Below, piece after piece: positions 16,708 to 25,718 of a DNA stretch of 64,000 nt. The stretch lies in the NCBI RefSeq assembly GCF_004212215.1, contig NZ_QVFV01000002.1:433387-497386 (forward strand), given 5' to 3'. Made by a program: the position numbers and the translations under genes. Below the pieces are notes generated by a model, which saw only the letters and a program-made list of their open reading frames with translations, ran no database searches and was not told where the DNA came from. Numbering within the stretch: position 1 is the first letter of the stretch; every line of letters starts with the position of its first letter. Origin of the DNA: Leptolyngbya iicbica LK (GTDB lineage: Bacteria; Cyanobacteriota; Cyanobacteriia; Phormidesmidales; Phormidesmidaceae).

Positions 16708-18003
16708 TTAGCTTGCCGCTTTGAAGTAAGCGTCTTGTTCGGCCCGCAACTTATCGCAGTGACGGTTTTCTGGCAAAATCACGTCGTCGTAGGTCAGCAC
16801 TGTGTCTTTTGCAACTGGACGCTTGAGCTTGCAGCCTTCTGCCAAGCCCATGGGCAACAAGTTTTCTGCCAGGGTGATATCGCTCTTTTCGCACTGGCCA
16901 TAGGTCATGTAATAGCCAATGCCATCGAGGGTTGCCCCTGCTTCTAAATCAGTCTTGGCGGTTGCCACTACATCGACCATCGGTTTGCCGATGGGGGCCA
17001 TCACTGCATCTTGGAAAAGTGCTGCCCGCGCCAGTGACAGTGGCACCTCAAAGTGGCAAATGTGATAAGGCGTGTAGAAGCTGTAAAGCGGCCCTTCGCC
17101 TCGCTTGTAATAGTTCAAATAATGCTGATGCTTAGGATCTTTGTTGGTGGCGTAGATAAAGACGCCCGCAGCAGGTTGCGCGCCAACAACATAATCGACA
17201 ATGCCACCCAAAGCTTTGAGCTGGTCGACATCGTACAGATGAGTCATGTCGTCCACATGTCCCCGAAAGTCGTAGCCCAACATGCCGCGCTGAGCAATGG
17301 TCATGCCAGTGGCGTTGGCGACGATCGCCTGTTCAAATGAAATCTTGGTGCCGTCGGCAAAGCTGGTTACCATGTAGGGCGCTTGCTTCCACTTCTCGGC
17401 AAAGCTTTTCTGAGTCGTGGGATTGCGGTATCGGTCTTGCAGTCCCTTAATGTTGCCGCAGAGCAGCGGGGTGAACCCAATGCTTTTGACGTAGCGGTAA
17501 AGGTTCATCTCGACGCCAGGTTGGTCACCATCGCAGTTCGAGATCACGACGCCAGCGCGATCGGCATACACTTTCAAAATGGGGCCGATGGTGCCATCTA
17601 GTTCCGCATTCATCAGTACGACATGCTTCTGATTCGCGATCGCCTCCATGACAATCTGCGTCCCAAATTCAATGGTGCCGGTCACTTCTACCAGAGCATC
17701 AATATTTTCGGCTTTGCACAGGAGAGAAGCATCTTCCGTGGCGGCGGGTTGTCCAGCGGCGATCGCATCTTCCAATTCAGCAACCGTGCGCACCTCTTGA
17801 ACATGGTCAACGCCTGCTTCTAGATAGGGGCGCTTGGCATCATCTAAGCGACGACTAAAGACTGCTACCAGCTCCATTCCTGGCACCGAGTTGATAATTT
17901 GATTGGCAATGCCTCGGCCCATAAATCCCGCACCAATCATGCCGACTCGCACCGGATTGCCGGCCTCAGCGCGGGCTTGGAGAGCGGTATCAACAATAAT
18001 CAT
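16708..18003 (-). CDS. SAF-domain NAD(P)-dependent, homoserine-dehydrogenase-like oxidoreductase
   Basis: 431 residues, ATG at 18003. N-terminal Rossmann nucleotide-binding fold with VGMIGAGFMGRGIANQI (about 19-35), a middle catalytic-type domain (HVVLMNAELDGT, SNCDGDQPGVEMNLYR), and a C-terminal SAF-like region (DITLAENLLPMGL...VAKDTVLTYDDV), the fold also used in sugar-chain and sialic acid synthases. It matches the uncharacterised group COG4091, called homoserine-dehydrogenase-like. It is the last gene of the leftward rfbF-rfbG-rfbC operon, 23 bases after rfbC, so it probably acts on a CDP-activated keto sugar or a product of it, not on homoserine. That substrate is inference. Confidence 0.8.
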   Translation of the reverse strand: MIIVDTALQARAEAGNPVRVGMIGAGFMGRGIANQIINSVPGMELVAVFSRRLDDAKRPYLEAGVDHVQEVRTVAELEDAIAAGQPAATEDASLLCKAENIDALVEVTGTIEFGTQIVMEAIANQKHVVLMNAELDGTIGPILKVYADRAGVVISNCDGDQPGVEMNLYRYVKSIGFTPLLCGNIKGLQDRYRNPTTQKSFAEKWKQAPYMVTSFADGTKISFEQAIVANATGMTIAQRGMLGYDFRGHVDDMTHLYDVDQLKALGGIVDYVVGAQPAAGVFIYATNKDPKHQHYLNYYKRGEGPLYSFYTPYHICHFEVPLSLARAALFQDAVMAPIGKPMVDVVATAKTDLEAGATLDGIGYYMTYGQCEKSDITLAENLLPMGLAEGCKLKRPVAKDTVLTYDDVILPENRHCDKLRAEQDAYFKAAS

Positions 18004-18026
18004 GGGAGCGCTCCTAAGAAATTCAT

Positions 18027-18557
18027 CTAATCATTTAACAAGGGCCAGTTAGCGTCCTTCTCAGAAATCACGCTAGTTGGCAAGGGCCAGTCAATCCCCA
18101 ATTTAGAGTCACTGTACCGGAGTCCCCGTTCATAACCGGGGGTATAAAATTCCGTCACCTGGTAGACCACCTCAGCATCGTCCGTCAGGGTTTGATACCC
18201 ATGGGCAAACATTTCAGGTACGTAGAGGGCTCGACGATTTTCCGCCGTGAGTTCGACGCCGACATGTTTCAAGTAGGTGGGGGAGTCTTCTCGCAAGTCA
18301 ACAATGACGTCGTAAATGGCCCCTTGAGTACAGCGCACGAGTTTGGTCTCCGTGGCTGGCGGAATCTGAAAGTGCATGCCTCGCAAAGTGCCCTTTTTAT
18401 AGTTAAAGGACATATTGCACTGGGCCACGACAGGCTTTAAGCCATGCTCTTCAAACTCGCGGGCACAAAACGTGCGGGCAAAAAAGCCGCGATCGTCTTT
18501 GCGCAAATCCAGGTCAATAATGTAAACCCCTTGAATTGCCGTTTCGTTAAAAATCAT
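18027..18557 (-). CDS. rfbC: dTDP-4-dehydrorhamnose 3,5-epimerase family protein (RfbC-like)
   Basis: 176 residues from the ATG at 18557 (MIFNETAIQGVYI...). A cupin-fold epimerase with the catalytic base in LRGMHFQ and the conserved LVRCTQGAIYDVIVDLR and FAHGYQTL segments. The usual IPEGFAHGF reads VPEMFAHGY, as in epimerases encoded with CDP-glucose enzymes. Classically it epimerises a 4-keto-6-deoxy sugar at C3/C5; placed between rfbG and the SAF dehydrogenase, it most likely works on CDP-4-keto-6-deoxyglucose. Whether it epimerises one or both carbons cannot be told. No rmlA, rmlB or rmlD is in the window. Confidence 0.85.
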   Translation of the reverse strand: MIFNETAIQGVYIIDLDLRKDDRGFFARTFCAREFEEHGLKPVVAQCNMSFNYKKGTLRGMHFQIPPATETKLVRCTQGAIYDVIVDLREDSPTYLKHVGVELTAENRRALYVPEMFAHGYQTLTDDAEVVYQVTEFYTPGYERGLRYSDSKLGIDWPLPTSVISEKDANWPLLND

Positions 18558-18720
18558 GAGTCTTGGCGAGTGGATAAACAAGGATTGAACACATCAGTAG
18601 TGTTGCTAAAGCTGGCGAAGAACCGCATGGCGGGCTAAACCAGAGGTAAAGGTAAATGCCCCATCTATTCACCTGTTCACATGCAGGGTTCCCAAAGTTT
18701 GAAATGGCCAGCTAAAACGC

Positions 18721-19788
18721 CTACAGAGCAGCATAGCGCTGAATTTGGGCTGCTGTAATTTGCTGCATGTCTTGTTCAGCCATGTACGCTTGGTACCATT
18801 CGACGATCCACTCCAGGGTGAGGCCCAAATCCAATTTGGGTTGCCATTTCAGCCGACTTTTGGCTTTTGAGCAATCCAACTTCAGATAGGTCGCTTCGTG
18901 AGGATTGACCTTAGTGTCTAATTGCCAGCTAGCGCCGTCGCCCCAGAGACGGGTGAGCTGCTCAGTAATCCAAGAGACTGGTCGGGCATCTTCATCGTTG
19001 GGCCCAAAGTTCCAACCTTCGGCGTAGGCGCGACCATCTTCCCACATCTGTTCGGCCAGAGTCATATAGCCGTTCAAGGGTTCCAACACGTGCTGCCAAG
19101 GCCGAATGGCATTGGGACTGCGAATCAGAACTGACTCACCGGCCATGATCGCCCGCATGATGTCAGGGATCAGCCGATCTTCCGCCCAGTCGCCGCCACC
19201 AATCACGTTCCCAGCTCGAACGCTCGCCAGACTGGTGGTGTGCTCGTCAAACTTGTCTGGACTAAAGAAGGAATTACGATAGGCTGATGCGACCAACTCT
19301 GCACAACCTTTGCTGTTGGAGTAAGGGTCATGACCGCCCATCGCTTCATTTTCGCGATAACCCCAAACCCACTCGCGGTTTTCATAGCACTTGTCGCTGG
19401 TGATATTCACAACGACTCGAGCACACCCTGTCTGGCGCACGGCTTCGAGCAAATGCACGGTGCCCATCACGTTGGTGGAGTAGGTCTCCACCGGGTGCTT
19501 GTAGGAATAACGAACCAGTGGTTGGGCGGCCATGTGGAAGATGACATCGGGTTGATGCTCGGCGATCGCCGCCTGCAACTTCTCGAGATCGCGGACATCT
19601 CCCTCAACAGAGGCCATCCCCTCGCTGACCTTAGCCACGTCAAATAAGCTGGGACTCGTGGGTGGCAGTAGAGAGTAACCCATCACTTCGGCTCCGGCAG
19701 TTCGTAGCCAGAGAGACAGCCAACTCCCCTTAAAGCCGGTGTGACCTGTCAGAAAAACCCGTTTACCACGCCAAAAATCAGCATTCAT
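18721..19788 (-). CDS. rfbG: CDP-glucose 4,6-dehydratase
   Basis: 355 residues from the ATG at 19788 (MNADFWRGKRVFLTGH...). Extended short-chain dehydrogenase fold: NAD-binding GHTGFKGSWLS near the N-terminus, FHMAAQPLVRYSY, catalytic YSNSKGCAE (Tyr and Lys), and the substrate segment ENREWVWGYRENEAMGG typical of the CDP-glucose branch. It turns CDP-glucose into CDP-4-keto-6-deoxyglucose, the entry to 3,6-dideoxyhexoses and branched sugars of O-antigen. It is separated from rfbC by 163 bases and from rfbF by 238 bases, which hold an inverted repeat. Confidence 0.94.
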   Translation of the reverse strand: MNADFWRGKRVFLTGHTGFKGSWLSLWLRTAGAEVMGYSLLPPTSPSLFDVAKVSEGMASVEGDVRDLEKLQAAIAEHQPDVIFHMAAQPLVRYSYKHPVETYSTNVMGTVHLLEAVRQTGCARVVVNITSDKCYENREWVWGYRENEAMGGHDPYSNSKGCAELVASAYRNSFFSPDKFDEHTTSLASVRAGNVIGGGDWAEDRLIPDIMRAIMAGESVLIRSPNAIRPWQHVLEPLNGYMTLAEQMWEDGRAYAEGWNFGPNDEDARPVSWITEQLTRLWGDGASWQLDTKVNPHEATYLKLDCSKAKSRLKWQPKLDLGLTLEWIVEWYQAYMAEQDMQQITAAQIQRYAAL

Positions 19789-19884
19789 AATGTCAAGCAA
19801 ATATAGTTAGCAAAAATGCGATCGCTTTACCGATCAAGACAGTTGATTTGACTTGTCCCTGGCTGTGAGCAAGCCCTGCGCTCG

Positions 19885-19965
19885 GATGGTTGGGAGACCA
19901 ATCATTTCCCCTCAAGGTGACAAGGGAGGATATCTGGCAACAGAAATAGCCATAACCCAACCATC
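19885..19965. repeat. Inverted repeat between rfbF and rfbG
   Basis: GATGGTTGGG at 19885-19894 pairs exactly with CCCAACCATC at 19956-19965. It could form a long hairpin in the rfbF-rfbG message and act as an intra-operon processing or attenuation structure. Confidence 0.4.
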
Positions 19966-20026
19966 ACACAAGGGAAGAAACTAATTTCGTTGAGTCAATT
20001 AATCTCCTCCCTTGAATGTCAAATAC

Positions 20027-20800
20027 CTACCAAACTTTCCAAGGGGCCTCATTCGCATCCCACAGCCGCTCTAGATACTGCTTATCGCGTAGCGTATCCA
20101 TGGGCTGCCAAAATCCGCTGTGCTTGTAAGCTGCCAGTTCTTCCTTGTGGGCCAGCTTCTGCAGCGGCTCCTTTTCCCAAGAAATCGAGTCATCTTCGAT
20201 AAAGTCAATCACCTGCGGATTGAGCACGAAGAATCCCCCGTTAATCCAGGCTCCGTCACCCTCAGGCTTCTCTTGGAAGTGGGTGATCTTGGTTTGCTCC
20301 TTGGCTAGCGCGATCGCGCCAAAGCGGCCTGGTGGCTGTACTGCGGTCAGAGTTGCCAGGGTGTTTTGCTGCTTGTGAAATTCCACCAAGGCCGAGACGT
20401 TGACGTCAGAAACTCCATCTCCGTAGGTGAAACAGAAGTCTTCATTGCCGATATGCTCACGCACCCGCTTGAGACGTCCACCGGTCATGGTGGTGTCTCC
20501 AGTATCGACCAGCGTGACGCGCCAGGGCTCCGCCTTGCCAGCATGGACATTCATTTGGTTAAACCGCATGTCAAATGTGACATCAGACATGTGGAGAAAA
20601 TAATTAGCAAAATACTCTTTGATGACATACCCCTTGTATCCACAGCAGACAATAAAGTCGTTGATGCCGTGGTGGGAATAAATTTTCATAATGTGCCAAA
20701 GAATTGGCTTGCCACCAATTTCAACCATTGGTTTTGGCTTAATGGCAGTCTCTTCACTTAAGCGTGTCCCTAATCCACCGGCTAATATGACAGCTTTCAT
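20027..20800 (-). CDS. rfbF: Glucose-1-phosphate cytidylyltransferase
   Basis: 257 residues from the ATG at 20800 ([14 protein letters not shown]...), the family length. Makes CDP-glucose from CTP and glucose-1-phosphate. Nucleotidyltransferase fold with the activating loop [30 protein letters not shown], and the metal-binding region [28 protein letters not shown] is the product-binding motif of sugar nucleotidyltransferases. It is the first gene of the leftward operon; the AT-rich region at 20801-21523 should carry its promoter. Confidence 0.95.
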   Translation of the reverse strand: MKAVILAGGLGTRLSEETAIKPKPMVEIGGKPILWHIMKIYSHHGINDFIVCCGYKGYVIKEYFANYFLHMSDVTFDMRFNQMNVHAGKAEPWRVTLVDTGDTTMTGGRLKRVREHIGNEDFCFTYGDGVSDVNVSALVEFHKQQNTLATLTAVQPPGRFGAIALAKEQTKITHFQEKPEGDGAWINGGFFVLNPQVIDFIEDDSISWEKEPLQKLAHKEELAAYKHSGFWQPMDTLRDKQYLERLWDANEAPWKVW

Positions 20801-21523
20801 ATGACTAAAAGAACCACTAATAATCGACAAGTTAAGCAATATGTTCAACAGCTAGTACGTAAAATAAATGTGAACTTTACGTTATTGCTGTCGCCACCAT
20901 ATCTGTAACATCTCCTAAATCGGGATCAGCAATACCCCCAACAACTTTACGCAACCTTTATGATTCAAGCATAGTGTGTGAACTTTGGGTGAGTATGCCT
21001 ATTTTGGCTTGGCTTCAAGGACTCACCTACGAAAAATTACTGATTATTGTTCTGTATATCTATTCAATATAAATGTAGCCACGCTTGGATGAGAATTAAG
21101 GAATTTAACTAGATTGTGCGCGGCTGGCGGATGCATGACTAGGCTACAGATGTGTCATAAGTTAGTTCACTCAACCTAATAGCAGACTTTATAGAAGGAG
21201 CTGAACGTAAAATTTGCTACAACCTGTTAAGGGTGATGGGATTTTCAAGTTTTGGTCATACGTAGCGCTTCTTTGCTTCATGCCGAAAAGCTGCAATGTA
21301 TGGCCACTATTTAACTAACACTCTTCTAGCTGCACTGTTCATCAATGCGTTTGAGGCGGTATTTTTTGTTTGCATGTAGTAATTAGGAAGCGATTTGACT
21401 AGCTCTTTGATGTATTATCTGCGATCGCTCTGGTCGGCAATCCTCTGTTAGTATCTTTTCATTCAAAGTGCGGCTCGTCACCGACCGGGTCTTAAAGTCA
21501 GATCACTATAGGAAATACAACTT
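20801..21523. other. AT-rich divergent intergenic region in the sugar locus
   Basis: About 720 bases between rfbF (leftward) and the exostosin-like gene (rightward), visibly richer in A and T than its neighbours. Stop codons are frequent in all frames; a 25-codon hydrophobic frame starting near 20996 (MPILAWLQG...) has no family resemblance or strong ribosome site. It probably contains both promoters. Its composition suggests either a regulatory spacer or decayed sequence at a joint between two gene-cluster halves. Confidence 0.5.
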
Positions 21524-22576
21524 ATGTCTACCGTGGATTTGAATGTGGATCAGCAACCAGCGACTAAAGATATTGGTATGGTCAGTTCTGATGTATCTGC
21601 TGCCACAACGGTTAATCTGATTTGGCAGATTAGTACAGATGGGCTGATTGAAAAGGACTGGATAGATTTTCTATTTTCTGAATTTACAGTCAATCATATT
21701 GACGATCCTAATTTTGAAGTGGTGATCGACCATGCCATCGTGATTACTCGGGGTGACCCTCAAGGTACGACGTCGGTCAAAGATTATCTGCAGCGTTTTA
21801 AGCAACAAGGTTATCGAGTCGGTGTGTTACATCTCAGTGATGAATGGTTTACCTCCCCGGTCGATTTTTACGCTGAGGCAGACTTTGTATTTCGTAACTT
21901 TTATCGTCCTGATGTGGCTCATTTGCCCCATGTTTTATTCGTTCCCGTGGGATATAAGCAAGGTCTGCACAAGTATACTGTTGAGCGCCCTATTCGCGAT
22001 CGCCAGTATTATTGGTCGTTTGCTGGCCAACTGGGCGGTAAGGTTTCCCGCCGCGCCATGATGGAACAGGCTCAAAATATTCCTGGTGGCATTGCCTATG
22101 TGGGCAAGGGTTACAACGACAGCAAAGACCTGAGTTTTGAGGGATATGTCGAACTCATTTGTGATACGGTCTTTGTCCTGGCTCCGGCAGGAAATCGGTG
22201 CGCCGAGACCAGTCGCTTTTATGAAGCGCTTGAAGTGGGGGCGATTCCGATTGTTGAGGACGTTAGCAAGCTCAACATTATTAAGCAGATTTTGAAAGAA
22301 GTGCTCAAGCCAGAAAAGGCTAAGCAACATAAAGTTTGGACTTTGCGCTATTGGAAAGATGCGGTCTCTCTGTTGCTGGAACCTAGCTACTGGACACAGG
22401 TATTCGGCCCTGATTTTCCCTGTCCCAAATGTTCTGATTGGAAGCAATTGGCACCGACGCTGGCAGCGGTCGATGTCGAGGCTGTCGCCCAAGAAACCCA
22501 GGCTTTTTGGCAAGCCTATAAGCAACAGCTGAAAAACGATGTCCGAATGATTATTGCGCGTCACTTTATTCAGTAG
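21524..22576 (+). CDS. Exostosin-family (GT47-like) glycosyltransferase
   Basis: 350 residues, ATG at 21524. The C-terminal half carries the nucleotide-sugar binding pattern of exostosin domains: YWSFAGQLGG, then FVLAPAGNRCAETSRFYEAL followed by EVGAIPIVEDV. The N-terminal half (VGVLHLSDEWF, FVFRNFYRP) resembles the matching acceptor domain. No membrane helix, so it should work in the cytoplasm or at the membrane face. It faces away from the rfb operon and is followed by two Gfo/Idh oxidoreductases. The donor sugar is unknown. Confidence 0.8.
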   Translation: MSTVDLNVDQQPATKDIGMVSSDVSAATTVNLIWQISTDGLIEKDWIDFLFSEFTVNHIDDPNFEVVIDHAIVITRGDPQGTTSVKDYLQRFKQQGYRVGVLHLSDEWFTSPVDFYAEADFVFRNFYRPDVAHLPHVLFVPVGYKQGLHKYTVERPIRDRQYYWSFAGQLGGKVSRRAMMEQAQNIPGGIAYVGKGYNDSKDLSFEGYVELICDTVFVLAPAGNRCAETSRFYEALEVGAIPIVEDVSKLNIIKQILKEVLKPEKAKQHKVWTLRYWKDAVSLLLEPSYWTQVFGPDFPCPKCSDWKQLAPTLAAVDVEAVAQETQAFWQAYKQQLKNDVRMIIARHFIQ

Positions 22577-22607
22577 TTGCCAGCGTAGGCGCGATAATGT
22601 CGGTTAG

Positions 22608-22646
22608 TTTTGGCGGCTACTGCTCCGCCAAAATCGTCTATTTTTT
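22608..22646 (+). terminator. Likely terminator after the glycosyltransferase gene
   Basis: TTTTGGCGG (22608-22616) pairs with CCGCCAAAA (22625-22633), 8-base loop, followed after 7 bases by TTTTTT. Confidence 0.55.
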
Positions 22647-22688
22647 AATATTGAAAGCTGAAAATTTTGTTGCTATTTTACAGGCGCA

Positions 22689-23816
22689 ATGGTTGAACAA
22701 AACTTAGTGCGTTGGGGCATTCTGGGCACTGGCTGGATTGCCGGACAGTTTGCCAAAGACCTCCGGCGAGTACCCGGTGCCACGTTAGTGGGGGTGGCTT
22801 CGCGATCACAGCAAAAGGCCGAGCAATTTGCCCAGTCTTTTCCAGGCTGTCGGGCTTATGCCAGCTATCAAGACCTAGTCCAAGCCCCTGACATTGACGT
22901 CGTTTATGTCGCGACCCCCCACATTCGTCATTCTGAAGATTGTCTGTTAGCGCTTCATGCGGGCAAGTCAGTGTTGTGTGAAAAGCCCTTCACGATTAAC
23001 CGCCCCCAAGCCGAAGAGATATTTGCGATCGCTAAAGCGAATAATCTGTTTTGCATGGAAGCCATGTGGATGCGCTTTATTCCCCTCATGCAAGAGGCGA
23101 GACGCATGGTTCAACAGGGCGAGCTAGGGAAGATTCGCTTCATCACCGCAGATTTTGGTTATCCGGTCGGGTTTAGCGCTGAGAACCGCTTATTTAACCT
23201 AGAGCTTGGGGGCGGTAGCTTGCTAGATCGGGGATGCTACGCCTTATCACTGGCGGTTTATCTATTGGGTCAGCCCGAACAAATTACAGGCTTGGCTCAT
23301 ATCGGGCCGACCGGGGTTGATGAGCAGTGCAGTATGACTCTGCGATATGCCAACGGTGCCCTCGCGCAGCTGGCGGCTACGGTGCAAACCCATAGCACGA
23401 ATCAAGCTGTGATTGCTGGCACACGGGGGCAACTGGTCATTAAACCGCCGTTTTTCTATCCAGAATGTTTGGTTGTCCATCGGTTTCCCGACCGTGAAAC
23501 GATGGCAGCTACACCCCCTGTTAGTTTGCCTACCGACTTCAAAGGACGCTTAAAGTCCACTTTGAAGGCCAATGTTTGGTATAAGCGGCTGCGTCGTTGG
23601 CGACCGACAGGCGGCAAGACTCTCACGCAACTGGACGGTGGTAATGGGTATCAATATCAGGCGATGGAGGTTGGTCGTTGCTTACAAGCCGGCCTGTTAG
23701 AAAGCTCCCTAATGCCTTGGGCAGACACGCTACAGGTTTTGGACCTCATGGATACGTTAAGAGCATCTTGGCAATTAAGCTATGCTCAGGATCAGAGCTT
23801 AACGGTTTCTGAATAA
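22689..23816 (+). CDS. Gfo/Idh/MocA-family oxidoreductase
   Basis: 375 residues, ATG at 22689. N-terminal Rossmann fold with WGILGTGWIAGQFAKDL and DIDVVYVATPHIRHSE, the family's conserved EKPF motif (VLCEKPFTIN, the Lys is the catalytic residue), and the catalytic-domain helix with LLDRGCYALSLAVYLLGQPE, where the sequence GGGSLLDRGCY carries the Asp and His/Cys position. It resembles the dihydrodiol-dehydrogenase and glucose-fructose oxidoreductase branch. Probable role in making or modifying a sugar for the neighbouring glycosyltransferase. Substrate unknown. Confidence 0.87.
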   Translation: MVEQNLVRWGILGTGWIAGQFAKDLRRVPGATLVGVASRSQQKAEQFAQSFPGCRAYASYQDLVQAPDIDVVYVATPHIRHSEDCLLALHAGKSVLCEKPFTINRPQAEEIFAIAKANNLFCMEAMWMRFIPLMQEARRMVQQGELGKIRFITADFGYPVGFSAENRLFNLELGGGSLLDRGCYALSLAVYLLGQPEQITGLAHIGPTGVDEQCSMTLRYANGALAQLAATVQTHSTNQAVIAGTRGQLVIKPPFFYPECLVVHRFPDRETMAATPPVSLPTDFKGRLKSTLKANVWYKRLRRWRPTGGKTLTQLDGGNGYQYQAMEVGRCLQAGLLESSLMPWADTLQVLDLMDTLRASWQLSYAQDQSLTVSE

Positions 23817-23876
23817 TACGGAAAACAAAGTATTCAGCTTCTTTTACTCAACATTTAATTTCTTCAAAAAGGTTCT

Positions 23877-25004
23877 ATGAAAATCGCGATCGTGGGTTGC
23901 GGGTTTGTCGCTGACTTTTACCTCAGTACGCTGTCCTTTCATCCCCAACTTGAGCTCATTGGTGTCACTGATAAACGACCTGAACGCATTAAACAATTTG
24001 CCGAGCACCATGCTTTACCAACTTACGCATCGTTAGAAGAGCTACTTGCGGATCCGCAGGTAGATATTGTCTTGAATTTGACGAATCCCAGGAGTCATTT
24101 TGAAGTCTCTAAAGCAGCTTTGGAAGCAGGCAAACACGTCTATTCGGAAAAGCCCCTGGCCATGTCAATTGACCAGGCGAAAGAACTGGTGTCGTTGGCA
24201 GCAGAAAAAGGCTTACATATTTCTTCTGCGCCCTGCAGTGCCTTAAGTGAAACTGCACAAACAGTATGGAAAGCCTTGCGGGAAAACGTTGTCGGCAAGG
24301 TGTATTTGGTTTACGCCGAAATGGATGATGGGCTAGTGCATAAAATGCCTTATCAGCACTGGATCTCAGATTCGGGCATGCCGTGGCCTTATCAAGATGA
24401 GTTTGAAGTGGGCTGCACTCTAGAACATGCGGGTTATTACGTAAACTGGCTCACTATGTTTTTTGGACCGGCGCGATCGGTCACGGCATTCTCCTCATGT
24501 TTGGTTAAAGATAAGGTGCAAGATGTGGTGTTGGCCCCAGATGATACGCCAGATTTTTCGGTTGCTTGTATTCAGTTTCAATCGGGGGTGGTGGCACGTC
24601 TGACCTGTAGTATCGTGGCGACCCATGATCATCAGTTACGGATTTTTGGTGAAGACGGAGTCCTCAGCATTCATGACTGTTGGAAGTATGATGATCCCGT
24701 TTATGTGCAGCGGATGTTGCGTATTCGCCGCAAGGTCTTGATGAATCCTTTCCGACAAAAGCTGCCCTTGGTGCGTAAGACGCCCAACTTTAAGACCCGG
24801 GGTGCTCAAAAAATGGATTTTTGTCGCGGGGTAGCTGAGATGGCTGATGCGATTACCGAAGGTCGGCCTAGCCGAATGGCGGCGGATGTGTCGCTGCACA
24901 ACAATGAATTGGCGATCGCCATCCAAAATTCCCTCGCTACCGGTGGCCCCTACACCTTGACCACCACGTTTGAGCCACCGCAACCGATGGTTTGGGCGCA
25001 ATAA
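23877..25004 (+). CDS. Gfo/Idh/MocA-family oxidoreductase (second copy)
   Basis: 375 residues, ATG at 23877 with AAAGG 5 bases upstream. Rossmann start MKIAIVGCGFVADFYLSTL, then IVLNLTNPRSHFE and the motif VYSEKPLAMS, whose lysine is catalytic in this family. The catalytic-domain segment GCTLEHAGYYVNWLTMFFGP carries the conserved His in the EHAGYY context. It follows the first copy by 60 bases on the same strand, but the two are only distantly alike, so they likely act on different substrates in one pathway. Confidence 0.87.
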   Translation: MKIAIVGCGFVADFYLSTLSFHPQLELIGVTDKRPERIKQFAEHHALPTYASLEELLADPQVDIVLNLTNPRSHFEVSKAALEAGKHVYSEKPLAMSIDQAKELVSLAAEKGLHISSAPCSALSETAQTVWKALRENVVGKVYLVYAEMDDGLVHKMPYQHWISDSGMPWPYQDEFEVGCTLEHAGYYVNWLTMFFGPARSVTAFSSCLVKDKVQDVVLAPDDTPDFSVACIQFQSGVVARLTCSIVATHDHQLRIFGEDGVLSIHDCWKYDDPVYVQRMLRIRRKVLMNPFRQKLPLVRKTPNFKTRGAQKMDFCRGVAEMADAITEGRPSRMAADVSLHNNELAIAIQNSLATGGPYTLTTTFEPPQPMVWAQ

Positions 25005-25044
25005 TCCCCCGATGCAAATACTGGTCGGGCAATCGAGTTCAGCC

Positions 25045-25455
25045 TTAAGCCTTACTTTCGCGCACCATCTGAATGCCATGGATGGGGCAATTGGGCACCT
25101 CTGCCCCGATTTCGCGGCGATACCAGGTTTGATGGCAGCTCGCGACGGGGCAACGATAACGGGGGCTGGCCACTACCCCAGCTTTACCCGGCAACGGATG
25201 ATAGGTGCGGATAATGCTGAGAATCTCCGCCGCTGGTTTTTGCTCTTCAAGATACAGTCGCAGCCACTCGCGGGTCGGTTCAGCTATCGACAAAACCTGA
25301 CGAATCTCAGCTTGTTGGGTGGCTGTATCAGTGGCGGCATTCAGCGCTAACTCAAGGCGATCGCCCATGGCGTTGGCATCGGGACGCTCGAGTAAATCGG
25401 CTAAATAAGGGCGAATTGCTTTTGCGGCTTGCAATACGTCTGGAGAAGAAGTCAT
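25045..25455 (-). CDS. Hypothetical protein with C-terminal zinc ribbon
   Basis: 136 residues, ATG at 25455. The first 75 residues are helical (AKAIRPYLADLLERPD, EIRQVLSIAEPTREWLRLYL), resembling small helical adaptor modules. The C-terminal 45 residues hold YRCPVASCHQTWYRREIG and VPNCPIHGIQ, a pattern CPxxxC...CPxH that should bind one zinc. I do not recognise a named family; the family's function is unknown. It is convergent with the second Gfo/Idh gene. Confidence 0.65.
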   Translation of the reverse strand: MTSSPDVLQAAKAIRPYLADLLERPDANAMGDRLELALNAATDTATQQAEIRQVLSIAEPTREWLRLYLEEQKPAAEILSIIRTYHPLPGKAGVVASPRYRCPVASCHQTWYRREIGAEVPNCPIHGIQMVRESKA

Positions 25456-25718
25456 GACCTAAAGCTGCCTAAAACAGGAAAATTACACAATTGTATTATT
25501 GGACACTTTTGCCGTCATTGGACAAAGGCGTCACACAGCTTATTCCACCATGCTTGCACTGCTGTCGTCGCCCCATAATCCGCTTCAAGTCCAAATTTTG
25601 TGTGGCGTCTTCTAACGTCACGTTTACTATAAAAACTTGTTTAAACCCTCCCTTGATTCAGTAATGTTATGGGGAACATGACGATGCCTGGATGGGTGTT
25701 GATAAGGATAGACATGGC

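Noticed and set aside
20996-21073. 25-codon hydrophobic frame (MPILAWLQG...) in the AT-rich spacer
   Set aside because: Considered as a possible tiny membrane protein of photosynthesis, but it matches none that I know and has no good ribosome site.
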